Below are positions 15,291 through 20,857 of a stretch of DNA of 20,857 nt, piece by piece (the stretch's first letter is position 1; each line of letters opens with the position of its first letter). This stretch comes from a virus. The stretch lies in the IMG/VR virus record IMGVR_UViG_3300032245_001016, positions 1-20,857 of that record, one strand, 5' to 3'. Made by a program: the position numbers and the translations under genes. The notes beneath the pieces are model-generated. The model was not told the DNA's origin. It saw only the letters and a list, made by a program, of their open reading frames with translations, and made no database searches.

Positions 15291-15510
15291 AAGTCAGAAA
15301 TTTATAAATACTAATGAATATCAACAGCATAAAAACGCGATAAAGTCCGAGCAATGCTATCCAATGCTTATCGTGATTCTTTGCTAAGTTCTGGTGCCAT
15401 TCGTTCTTGATAAATGGAAACATGTACATCCAAATTCTATCAGCAAAAAACAAGTACGCCCATGCAGGAAACAGAACAATGAATGCGGTTATTTGTAGTG
15501 CTTTTTTCAT
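15280..15510 (-). CDS. Small two-helix membrane protein
   Basis: This gene encodes 76 aa from ATG 15510. Two hydrophobic helices are visible, at about residues 5-24 (LQITAFIVLFPAWAYLFFAD) and about 52-75 (LLGLYRVFMLLIFISIYKFL), separated by a charged loop (IKNEWHQNLAKNHDKHW). The N-terminus MKK and short length fit an inner-membrane protein. The two-helix form and size are compatible with a holin or a superinfection-exclusion protein, but no endolysin is present in the window, so no lysis role can be claimed. It ends in TAG and overlaps the next gene by 11 nt. Confidence 0.55.
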   Translation of the reverse strand: MKKALQITAFIVLFPAWAYLFFADRIWMYMFPFIKNEWHQNLAKNHDKHWIALLGLYRVFMLLIFISIYKFLTYVF

Positions 15511-15516
15511 TGTTGT

Positions 15517-15678
15517 TTAGTCTACAATAAATTCATCCGTCTTCACAACCTCCACTCCCTCAACTAACTCTGCAAGGTTACCCGTTACAATTGCTGTTGT
15601 ATGCGGATGTGTGTTTTCACTTAACCATTTCATTAATGGCTTTACTGCTTGTTCAAATGTTTGTGCTTCTTTTTTCAT
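15517..15678 (-). CDS. 53-aa conserved phage small protein (HPHTTAIV...AELVEG)
   Basis: This short gene encodes 53 aa from ATG 15678, one base after the stop of the upstream gene. The sequence has LMKWLSENTHPHTTAIVTGN, then LAELVEGVEVVKTDEFIVD. I associate the pattern PHT-x-AIV-x(n)-AELVEG...EF-x-VD with a small protein common in Bacteroidetes phages. It looks like a compact alpha/beta fold. Function is unknown. Family resemblance and tight spacing on both sides support it being real. Confidence 0.65.
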   Translation of the reverse strand: MKKEAQTFEQAVKPLMKWLSENTHPHTTAIVTGNLAELVEGVEVVKTDEFIVD

Positions 15679-15679
15679 C

Positions 15680-15844
15680 TTATTCTGATTTTAGGTGTTG
15701 TTTAAGTTTTTCAAGTTCTTCAATTACTTCTTGTAGGTTTTCAATCACCTCATTTATCTCATGTGTATTTCCAAAAATAGTAGTTTCAATTTCATCTACT
15801 TTTAAATCCACAAACGCGTGTGTTCTTCTTGTTGTTATTCTCAT
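15680..15844 (-). CDS. Small coiled-coil protein, 54 aa
   Basis: The ATG at 15844 overlaps the stop of the upstream gene as ATGA, which makes it a better start than the in-frame ATG at 15883 that would give 67 aa. The 54-aa product ends in a strongly acidic coiled coil (HEINEVIENLQEVIEELEKL). There is no membrane segment or Cys pair in this shorter form. Function is unknown; it may form small oligomers. Confidence 0.5.
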   Translation of the reverse strand: MRITTRRTHAFVDLKVDEIETTIFGNTHEINEVIENLQEVIEELEKLKQHLKSE

Positions 15845-16032
15845 CTCTTGCGATTGTATTCGTTTACAATTAAAGCACACCAAAACGTGACAAAAATACC
15901 AAGCAATCCAATAATTGGAAGCCTAAATACTTGCGATGTTCTCCATGATCGTGTTCCAACTTTGTTGATTAGGTTTTGACCTGTGGCATAGGAATACATC
16001 CCTATCAGCCACCAAAAAAATAGTATTGTCAT
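15841..16032 (-). CDS. Small two-helix membrane protein, 63 aa
   Basis: This gene encodes 63 aa from ATG 16032, whose ATGA overlaps the stop of the 37-aa gene. It begins with the hydrophobic MTILFFWWLIGMYSYA and has a second segment at about residues 37-57 (RLPIIGLLGIFVTFWCALIV), ending in the basic NEYNRKR. A Gly/Arg/Ser-rich loop joins them. It is probably an inner-membrane protein. No family is recognised. It is the middle one of three consecutive membrane micro-genes. Confidence 0.5.
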   Translation of the reverse strand: MTILFFWWLIGMYSYATGQNLINKVGTRSWRTSQVFRLPIIGLLGIFVTFWCALIVNEYNRKR

Positions 16033-16142
16033 ATCAAAAATTTATCAATTAATACTCCAAGCGCAATTACAATAACTAACGCTCCTGAAACGCCAATACC
16101 TAGCATTGACGCTTCATAATTTTCTTTTCGTTTGTAGCTCAT
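16029..16142 (-). CDS. 37-aa single-pass membrane protein
   Basis: A very short gene starting at ATG 16142 directly abuts the previous stop and ends in an ATGA overlap with the next gene. The product MSYKRKENYE... has a charged N-terminus and one hydrophobic helix (LGIGVSGALVIVIALGVLI), ending KFLI. The positive-inside rule suggests a cytoplasmic N-terminus. Coupling on both sides supports expression. Function is unknown. Confidence 0.5.
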   Translation of the reverse strand: MSYKRKENYEASMLGIGVSGALVIVIALGVLIDKFLI

Positions 16143-16223
16143 TTACTTCTTTTTAATGTGATAAACTATGATTGTTAATTGTATACTGATATACGTCCCA
16201 AAAAAAATTAATATGTGTTCCAT
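16143..16223 (-). CDS. 26-aa membrane micropeptide
   Basis: This gene runs from ATG 16223, one base after the stop of the HTH-like gene, to a TAA that directly abuts the next ATG. The 26-residue product MEHILIFFGTYISIQLTIIV plus YHIKKK is one hydrophobic helix with a basic C-terminus. Size alone makes it uncertain, but gap-free packing between two genes favours it over chance. Confidence 0.42.
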   Translation of the reverse strand: MEHILIFFGTYISIQLTIIVYHIKKK

Positions 16224-16224
16224 G

Positions 16225-16452
16225 TTACTTCCTTTTTCGTTTATTTCGATTAAACTTCTCCATGAACTCAATCATGTTGCCCATTGTTCGGCTCGATATG
16301 CTCCCATTTCCATTGATAAAGTCATTTATCTTGACGCTGTTATTGTAGCCGAATGAATGACAAATCATGTGCGGAGTCATGCCAGGATTCGCTAAGCAAA
16401 AAGCAATGACTTTGTTTACGAACTTGGTTTCGAATTTAGTTTGTAGGCTCAT
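16225..16452 (-). CDS. Small HTH-like (XRE-type) DNA-binding protein
   Basis: This gene encodes 75 aa from ATG 16452, overlapping the upstream gene by ATGA. The stretch ANPGMTPHMICHSFGYNNSV followed by KINDFINGNGSISSRTMGNM and IEFMEKF resembles a Cro/CI-type helix-turn-helix, with the recognition turn around the SFGYNNSVKINDFINGNG region. It ends in a very basic NRNKRKRK tail. It probably binds DNA and may regulate nearby phage genes. It is short for a repressor and lacks an oligomerisation domain. The HTH call is by pattern, not by search. Confidence 0.45.
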   Translation of the reverse strand: MSLQTKFETKFVNKVIAFCLANPGMTPHMICHSFGYNNSVKINDFINGNGSISSRTMGNMIEFMEKFNRNKRKRK

Positions 16453-16718
16453 AATGCTTTTAATTGTTTTTCAAGTTTTGCGAGCTTTGCTATTTGATCG
16501 ATTACAGATATTTCCATAAGTGGCATTATCTCATCAATACGAACATTAAAAGCAATCGTTCTGGAACCCATATCTAATTTAAAGTCAATGTTTTTAAGAC
16601 CTTCATCTTTGTCTTGTCCTAAACATTTCAATGCGATTTCTTGATGGTGAATTTCGTTTTTAATATGCAAAATTCTATCAATCAAATTGTTTGCTTGTTC
16701 TAATTGTTTTGTTGTCAT
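16449..16718 (-). CDS. 89-aa coiled-coil protein, unknown function
   Basis: This gene encodes 89 aa from ATG 16718, overlapping the DUF4494-like gene stop as ATGA and the next gene likewise. Both ends are helical with heptad-like leucines (QLEQANNLIDRILHIKNEIH and ISVIDQIAKLAKLEKQLKAL), with a more polar middle (LGQDKDEGLKNIDF). It looks like a small dimeric helical protein. No family is recognised. Confidence 0.55.
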   Translation of the reverse strand: MTTKQLEQANNLIDRILHIKNEIHHQEIALKCLGQDKDEGLKNIDFKLDMGSRTIAFNVRIDEIMPLMEISVIDQIAKLAKLEKQLKAL

Positions 16719-17143
16719 GCTTCTTGTGTTGCATATTGCGTTGTAAAATATTCCAAAATTTTGGTTTCTACGATTGATTTTACCTCTGGCAATGTCGTGT
16801 AGTTAATTTGATCGTTAAACAACGCAACGCGAGTTTTTGCGCCTTCAATCAAGTTGTCAGCTACAAGTAACTTCATTTTGATTTCTCGGTCATCCACATC
16901 GGTGTAGGTTTGTTTCACAATGAAGAACTTTTCGCCTGCACCTATGAACTCATCACAATCAAAACGATCCATTTTCATGATAATAAATTCACCTCGAATT
17001 ACGCTAGCCAAATGCTCGTAAACTTGCGCTTCACAATCCGTGTAGCTCTCAGCATCGAACAAATACAATTCGCTTACTCGTTTGAATGCTCCGTTGTCAA
17101 GTTGTTTCGTGTACTTGACTTTTACTAAAAATCGTTGTTTCAT
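16715..17143 (-). CDS. DUF4494-like protein
   Basis: This gene encodes 142 aa from ATG 17143. The pattern LVKVKYTKQLDNGAFKRVSE, LYLFDAESYTDCEAQVYEHL, then RGEFIIMKMDRFDCDEF, followed by KFFIVKQTYTDVDDREIKMK and KLLVADNLIEGA, matches DUF4494, a domain of unknown function found in Bacteroidetes and their phages. It appears to hold two similar beta-alpha halves. It lies between the MBL-fold hydrolase (one base apart) and an ATGA-coupled small gene, so it belongs to the early recombination or replication operon. The molecular role is not known. Confidence 0.75.
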   Translation of the reverse strand: MKQRFLVKVKYTKQLDNGAFKRVSELYLFDAESYTDCEAQVYEHLASVIRGEFIIMKMDRFDCDEFIGAGEKFFIVKQTYTDVDDREIKMKLLVADNLIEGAKTRVALFNDQINYTTLPEVKSIVETKILEYFTTQYATQEA

Positions 17144-17144
17144 T

Positions 17145-17864
17145 CTAAAAATTATTAAGGTTTAATACTTGGTTTTTTGTGGCAATTGTTACCGGTATGC
17201 CGAACCGCTCTTGTGTTATTCTTTTGAACTCTCGTTCATTTGATACGCCATCACTAAGATGAAGTAAAACAATGTTTTTACACTCGCTTAAATCCATTTT
17301 TTCCAGCGTTAAAATAGCCGTTTGAATGCTCATGTGTGACTTTAAACGGCGTTTATTGATGAAGCTCTCCGACTTGCTTTTAACAATGTCCTCACAATAA
17401 TTCGCCTCAATCATTACGCACGTGAATTTCCATGAACTTAAGTTCCAAATCAACTTATAGGAATCAGTCAAGAAAAAAACTTTTTCGGCTCCTACTTCAA
17501 TGATAAATCCAAGCGTGTCGATGTCATGCGAAGCGTCAAACGAACTTACTTTGAATTCATTGATTTGCTTTTGTTGACCGTTCTTTAATATTCCGTATCG
17601 CAATTCGCTTGGCGTTTTCATTTTGTCAAACGTTGCACTGGAAGCGAATAATGGAATACCTAGTTGTGATACCTGGTGCATGTACTTTGAATGGTCCAAA
17701 TGAGCGTGAGACACAATTGCGCCTTTAATCTTAAATACATCAAAATCAATCGCCTGTTTTACTTCATCCACCTTCACCCCGCACTCGATTAAGAGCGCGG
17801 AGTTTTGGTTTTCTAGAATGTAGGAATTTCCGACACTACCTGATGAAATGATTTTGAGTTTCAT
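17145..17864 (-). CDS. Metallo-beta-lactamase-fold hydrolase (WalJ/YycJ-like), recT partner
   Basis: This gene encodes 239 aa. I start it at ATG 17864, two bases after the recT stop, instead of at TTG 17870, which would overlap that stop. The N-terminus LKIISSGSVGNSYILENQNS and the zinc motif VSHAHLDH (about residues 51-58) match the MBL fold, with FFLTDSYKL as the later metal-binding Asp and LLHLSDG as a later His. The opening SSGSxGNS is typical of the WalJ/YycJ group, some of which are DNA exonucleases. Its place directly after recT suggests it supplies the nuclease half of a recombination pair. That role is inferred. Confidence 0.85.
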   Translation of the reverse strand: MKLKIISSGSVGNSYILENQNSALLIECGVKVDEVKQAIDFDVFKIKGAIVSHAHLDHSKYMHQVSQLGIPLFASSATFDKMKTPSELRYGILKNGQQKQINEFKVSSFDASHDIDTLGFIIEVGAEKVFFLTDSYKLIWNLSSWKFTCVMIEANYCEDIVKSKSESFINKRRLKSHMSIQTAILTLEKMDLSECKNIVLLHLSDGVSNEREFKRITQERFGIPVTIATKNQVLNLNNF

Positions 17865-17866
17865 TA

Positions 17867-18838
17867 TCAAAAGTCTGGCGAAGGTGTAATTGCTGGATTT
17901 TCTTGCGGTTGTTGCAACTCAAATGTAATTTCTTGCGTTGCGGTTTCCTCAATAATCTCGTGTTTGACATCTTCCGTTGTGTTTGCTGGCTCGTGATTGA
18001 ACTCGTCTTGAACATTGCTCAAACTAGCAAATTGAGCGTCAATTTTTTGACTATCAATAATCACATCATTGTAAGCTGCACGATAAATTGTTTTGTACGC
18101 CATTTCATCGTACCATCCTTCAACTTGTTCTTTTCCGACTTTTTTACCGCCTGACCATACATCTTTTTCACCACCCCAAAACTCTGCGCTTGCGTATTTC
18201 GGTTTGCGTTTTTCAATGTCCGCTTTCGTAAATACTCGAATGTTGTTCGACTTTGAATTAGCGTACTTCTGGCAATAAAAGCCACCGATTAGTTCACCAC
18301 GATCAAAAGGATTCACAACTTCAAATAAATACGAATCGTTTTTGTTATTCGCGTCCTTCTTGATTAACTTAAAGATGTCGTTTGCATAAACTAGCTCAAC
18401 AATCACATCTTCCAGCGTGTCAAGACCGTATTTAATCGCCTTCAAAGCAAGTCCACGATACCCAATTATTGGCGTAATGTCGAACTTGTTTGTGTGATTG
18501 TTTTTGTACGGAATCAAGTTAATGTGATTTGGTTGCAATGGGTCAAGTCCAACGCTTGCCAACGGCACAACTTGCATTGCTAACGCATTGATGTTGATAT
18601 TCTCCCAAGTGTACGCCAAAGACTCGCGTTTGTCCTCTGATGTTTTCATTCGCTTCGTTTCGGCAAGTGCCAAACCTTGATCGAGCTTAATGAAATAGTT
18701 GTTGATTAACTTTTGTTGGTATGGTGTTAAATCCATTTTTCCAACTGACCCTTCGAACTCTTTTACGACTGCTTGTGTAAATCGTTCACTTGCTGATTTT
18801 TTTGCAACTGCAGGTTGCACATTTTCTGTTTTTGACAT
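17867..18838 (-). CDS. recT: RecT-family single-strand annealing protein
   Basis: This gene encodes 323 aa from ATG 18838. The core matches RecT: ALAMQVVPLASVGLDPLQPN, then NLIPYKNN, FDITPIIGYRGLALKAIKYG, RVFTKADIEKRKPKYAS and WYDEMAYKTIYRAAYN. The C-terminal 60 residues are acidic and low complexity (HEPANTTEDVKHEIIEETAT and Gln/Pro-rich afterwards), as is common in phage RecT, and may bind a partner. It anneals complementary single strands during phage recombination. An MBL-fold hydrolase follows and a Rad50-like ATPase precedes it. A 51-bp gap upstream carries a promoter-like motif, so recT may start its own transcript. Confidence 0.9.
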   Translation of the reverse strand: MSKTENVQPAVAKKSASERFTQAVVKEFEGSVGKMDLTPYQQKLINNYFIKLDQGLALAETKRMKTSEDKRESLAYTWENININALAMQVVPLASVGLDPLQPNHINLIPYKNNHTNKFDITPIIGYRGLALKAIKYGLDTLEDVIVELVYANDIFKLIKKDANNKNDSYLFEVVNPFDRGELIGGFYCQKYANSKSNNIRVFTKADIEKRKPKYASAEFWGGEKDVWSGGKKVGKEQVEGWYDEMAYKTIYRAAYNDVIIDSQKIDAQFASLSNVQDEFNHEPANTTEDVKHEIIEETATQEITFELQQPQENPAITPSPDF

Positions 18839-18861
18839 ATTTATTTATTTATTGGTTTTTA

Positions 18862-18869
18862 CAAATATA
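18862..18869 (-). promoter_or_regulatory. Candidate -7 element for recT
   Basis: The minus strand reads TATATTTG, matching TAnnTTTG, 24 bases before the recT ATG, in the only gap longer than 20 bases of the recombination block. A TTTA box lies about 16 bases upstream, and near it a palindrome-like AGTTTAATTAACT that could bind a regulator. AT-richness makes chance matches likely. Confidence 0.4.
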
Positions 18870-18889
18870 AAACTTTATAGTTAATTAAA

Positions 18890-19156
18890 CTATTTTTTAT
18901 TAATACTATTTCGAAGCGCCTCGACAATAATGCTATCTTTTCTCAGCGTCAAGTGTATTCCTTCGTCAAGATGTTTAATCATGTCCTCAATCACTTCTTT
19001 GAGTTCGTTGTATTTTTCGTTCTGCTCCTTTTCCATTTCTTTGGCTCTCAAAGCGATATCTTCAAGCAACAATTGATTTCTTTCATACATATCTCCCATC
19101 TCTTTTGGAAATTTCTCTTGAAGTTCTTTAATCATTTGACTTACTGCTGTCTTCAT
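18890..19156 (-). CDS. Small coiled-coil phage protein with KEMEKEQ motif
   Basis: This gene encodes 88 aa from ATG 19156, 12 bases after the Rad50-like gene stop. It begins MKTAVSQMIKELQEK and contains LRAKEMEKEQNEKYNELKEV, a combination I associate with small proteins widespread in Bacteroidetes phages (MKTAVEW... with ...AKEMEKEQ). The whole protein is helical and charged. Function is unknown; neighbours suggest a link with recombination or replication, inferred from position only. Confidence 0.6.
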   Translation of the reverse strand: MKTAVSQMIKELQEKFPKEMGDMYERNQLLLEDIALRAKEMEKEQNEKYNELKEVIEDMIKHLDEGIHLTLRKDSIIVEALRNSINKK

Positions 19157-19168
19157 TGTTCTTGTTGT

Positions 19169-20857
19169 TTAGTTTATTACTGTTAACACATTCTTACTTT
19201 CATCAACTTTCAAATTAATCACCTGGCACTCGGTCTTAATCAATGACACAATACTTTCGCGTTGATCAATGAATACAGGTGCAAAAATCCCAAAGTGATA
19301 GTTTAGCGCGTTGATTACGTCAAGTCCTGCGTTGTACTTCATCGCGGTATTCAAATCATTGAATGGTGTTCCGTTTACGATTGCTTCGCACGTGTCGGCA
19401 AGTCCTCCATTGATTTGCTCGTCAAACATCTTCCATCTCACGATTGAAAACTTTGAGTTTACTCGTTGCTCGATTGTTTCGATTTGGATTTTGTTGTATT
19501 GATCAATCTGCATTTCAATCTTTTCGCAACTCGCTACCTCTTGCGCAAGCGTGCGTTGTTGGCTTTCTAGTTCTGCAATACGCTCGTTTGTCTTTGCGAT
19601 TTGATTAGCAACGTTTAGCGTTTGTTTCTTAGCGTCAATTTCTTGTGTAATCGTTGCCTTAGCTTCTCTCAAATCGCTAATGTCTGGCAATTCAATTGAA
19701 GGTATTACGATTGATTCGATTTGCACTTTTAACGCTTCGATTTCGGGTGTTGTCGCTGGGCGTTCACTAATGATTGACTTTTCGAACTCTTGTAAGTACG
19801 TTTTCTTTTGCTCGATTTGCGCTAAATAAACATCTCTATTTGAATTTATTTTATTGATTTGAGCTTCATACTTTTCAATCAATAAGTTATTATTTTTACC
19901 TTGCTCGCGTATTGAATCGAGTTGGTTTAACTTATCAACATTAAAAGCGCTGCGAAGCTCCTCAACTTTGCTTTCGTAATCCGGAAGTGATTGTTTACAC
20001 GTTGGGCAATTTTTGTCTTGACAATTTTCGTCAAATATCATATTGCTGACTTCAGCGAAATGATTGCGCAACTTGTTATTTTTATCCTTTAAGTTTTCAA
20101 TTGCTGATAACTCAAAAGTAGTATCTATCGATGAACTTTGCACAAGCGTCTTAATCTCATTTTCTAACTCCGCACGTTTCGATTGAATCGACCAGGCGTA
20201 TTGTTTTTCACTTTGGTTAAACTCATTTTGAAGCTCATTCAATTTGCCTTGAAGCTCGTATTTTTGTTCCTGAACTTTTTTCGCTTGATCTTGTGATTTC
20301 TCAACTGATTTCAATCGGTTTTGCATTTGCTCATCAATTGAATTCAATTCACCATCAAGGGAAATGATTTCGTTTTGCACTGCGCACGCGTCAACTGGTT
20401 CTGGCATGTTATAGCGTGCTTCATCAATTCGCGGTTTTATCGTTGCTAGTTCTTCTTTAAGTTTCTTTTTCTTTGCTTGTACGACTTTCTTTTGCTCGTT
20501 TAGTTCATCACCTTTGGAAAGCATTTCACGAAGCTCATCGATGTTGCCGTTCATTTGTGAAACGATTTCATCTGTTTTGATTTCGCCCGCCATTGAAGAA
20601 AGGATTTTCCTGCGCTCGTCCCACTTCATTTTTTCATTGAAGTACAAAGGATTTGAAATGATTTTAGAAATGTTCTCATCAATCATTTCCGATACACTGG
20701 TTTGATACTCACCTTTTGACTTTGGTACGTCATTAACAAAAAACGTTGTTTCGTGTCCTGTAAGCTCCTCTAAATCGTTCCCGCGTTTAGTTACCCATTT
20801 TTCACGATAAACGCGCTTAAAAGTGATTATTTTGCTATCTACGTCAAATGTACCTAC
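19169..20857 (-). CDS. Rad50/SbcC-like ATPase, N-terminus beyond the window
   Basis: The frame is open from its stop at 19169 to the right edge, giving 562 visible residues. An ATG at 20686 is internal: the 57 codons before it carry no stop and read as coherent protein (KIITFKRVYREKWVTKRGND). The visible part has the second section of the N-terminal ATPase lobe, long coiled-coil arms, a zinc-hook motif NCPTCKQSLP at 19997-20008, the returning coiled coil, and a C-terminal lobe with FNDLNTAMKYNAGLDVINAL and the Walker B-like FAPVFIDQRES. The Walker A motif should lie just outside. Such ATPases act with an Mre11/SbcD-type nuclease in DNA end processing. It leads into the recT genes. Confidence 0.82.
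   Translation of the reverse strand, partial: VGTFDVDSKIITFKRVYREKWVTKRGNDLEELTGHETTFFVNDVPKSKGEYQTSVSEMIDENISKIISNPLYFNEKMKWDERRKILSSMAGEIKTDEIVSQMNGNIDELREMLSKGDELNEQKKVVQAKKKKLKEELATIKPRIDEARYNMPEPVDACAVQNEIISLDGELNSIDEQMQNRLKSVEKSQDQAKKVQEQKYELQGKLNELQNEFNQSEKQYAWSIQSKRAELENEIKTLVQSSSIDTTFELSAIENLKDKNNKLRNHFAEVSNMIFDENCQDKNCPTCKQSLPDYESKVEELRSAFNVDKLNQLDSIREQGKNNNLLIEKYEAQINKINSNRDVYLAQIEQKKTYLQEFEKSIISERPATTPEIEALKVQIESIVIPSIELPDISDLREAKATITQEIDAKKQTLNVANQIAKTNERIAELESQQRTLAQEVASCEKIEMQIDQYNKIQIETIEQRVNSKFSIVRWKMFDEQINGGLADTCEAIVNGTPFNDLNTAMKYNAGLDVINALNYHFGIFAPVFIDQRESIVSLIKTECQVINLKVDESKNVLTVIN

Noticed and set aside
15591-15890. A 99-codon plus-strand frame with an apparently hydrophobic product
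   Set aside because: It is antisense to two coupled small genes on the minus strand. The hydrophobicity comes from reading acidic and Lys-rich helical codons in reverse.
20684-20686. ATG as the start of the Rad50-like ATPase
   Set aside because: The frame stays open for 57 more codons to the window edge with convincing protein sequence, so this ATG is internal.
1-20857. CRISPR arrays, tRNA genes, insertion sequences, attachment sites
   Set aside because: No regularly spaced repeats, cloverleaf-like sequence, transposase or integrase gene, or long terminal repeats were noticed on reading. A dedicated search (tRNAscan, repeat finder) was not possible here.

Overview
The window is part of the genome of a tailed dsDNA phage or prophage. 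It carries an HK97-type head module and a long tape measure protein, which points to a siphovirus morphology. The host is most likely a member of the Bacteroidetes, probably Flavobacteriia-like. The reasons are AT-rich DNA, TAnnTTTG-type promoter motifs, weak Shine-Dalgarno sites with A-rich leaders, and small protein families I associate with Bacteroidetes phages (a DUF4494-like protein, the HPHTTAIV...AELVEG small protein, the KEMEKEQ small protein). I saw no tRNA, integrase, endolysin or CRISPR array. Both ends of the window cut through genes.

Almost everything is on the minus strand and is transcribed from the right end towards the left. Reading that way, 20857-17145 is a recombination block: a Rad50/SbcC-like ATPase cut by the window edge, a small coiled-coil protein, RecT, and a WalJ-like metallo-beta-lactamase-fold hydrolase. 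From 17143 to 15048 there is a DUF4494-like protein followed by a packed run of very small genes. Several of these overlap by ATGA and several are tiny membrane proteins. A terminator at about 15014-15044 closes this unit. A calcineurin-like metallophosphoesterase (14107-14991) then stands alone between that terminator and a second one at 14037-14069.

The structural genes start at 13996 with the terminase small and large subunits. The portal gene (10978-12162) is inverted: it lies on the plus strand, is convergent with the large terminase (12-nt overlap of the two CDS ends), and is divergent from the rest of the head operon. From a 60-bp divergent intergenic region the minus strand resumes with a 28-aa gene, the prohead protease (with an added CxxC...CxxC motif), the HK97-fold major capsid protein, a strong hairpin, a small acidic-tailed protein, two connector or completion proteins, the major tail protein and a 52-aa gene. 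A clear terminator follows at 5997-6024. Downstream lie two genes that overlap by 80 nt in the tail-chaperone position, then the tape measure protein, a large tail-tip or baseplate protein, a 70-aa protein and the start of another tail protein.

Several starts were moved from distal TTG codons to internal ATGs that sit at the stop of the preceding gene. Genes too short for routine ORF calling were recovered at 6044-6202, 10831-10917, 15517-15678, 16029-16142 and 16143-16223. Most of the window is an ordinary phage layout. The main oddities are the inverted portal, the overlapping gene pair before the tape measure, the cluster of micro-membrane proteins and the isolated phosphoesterase unit.
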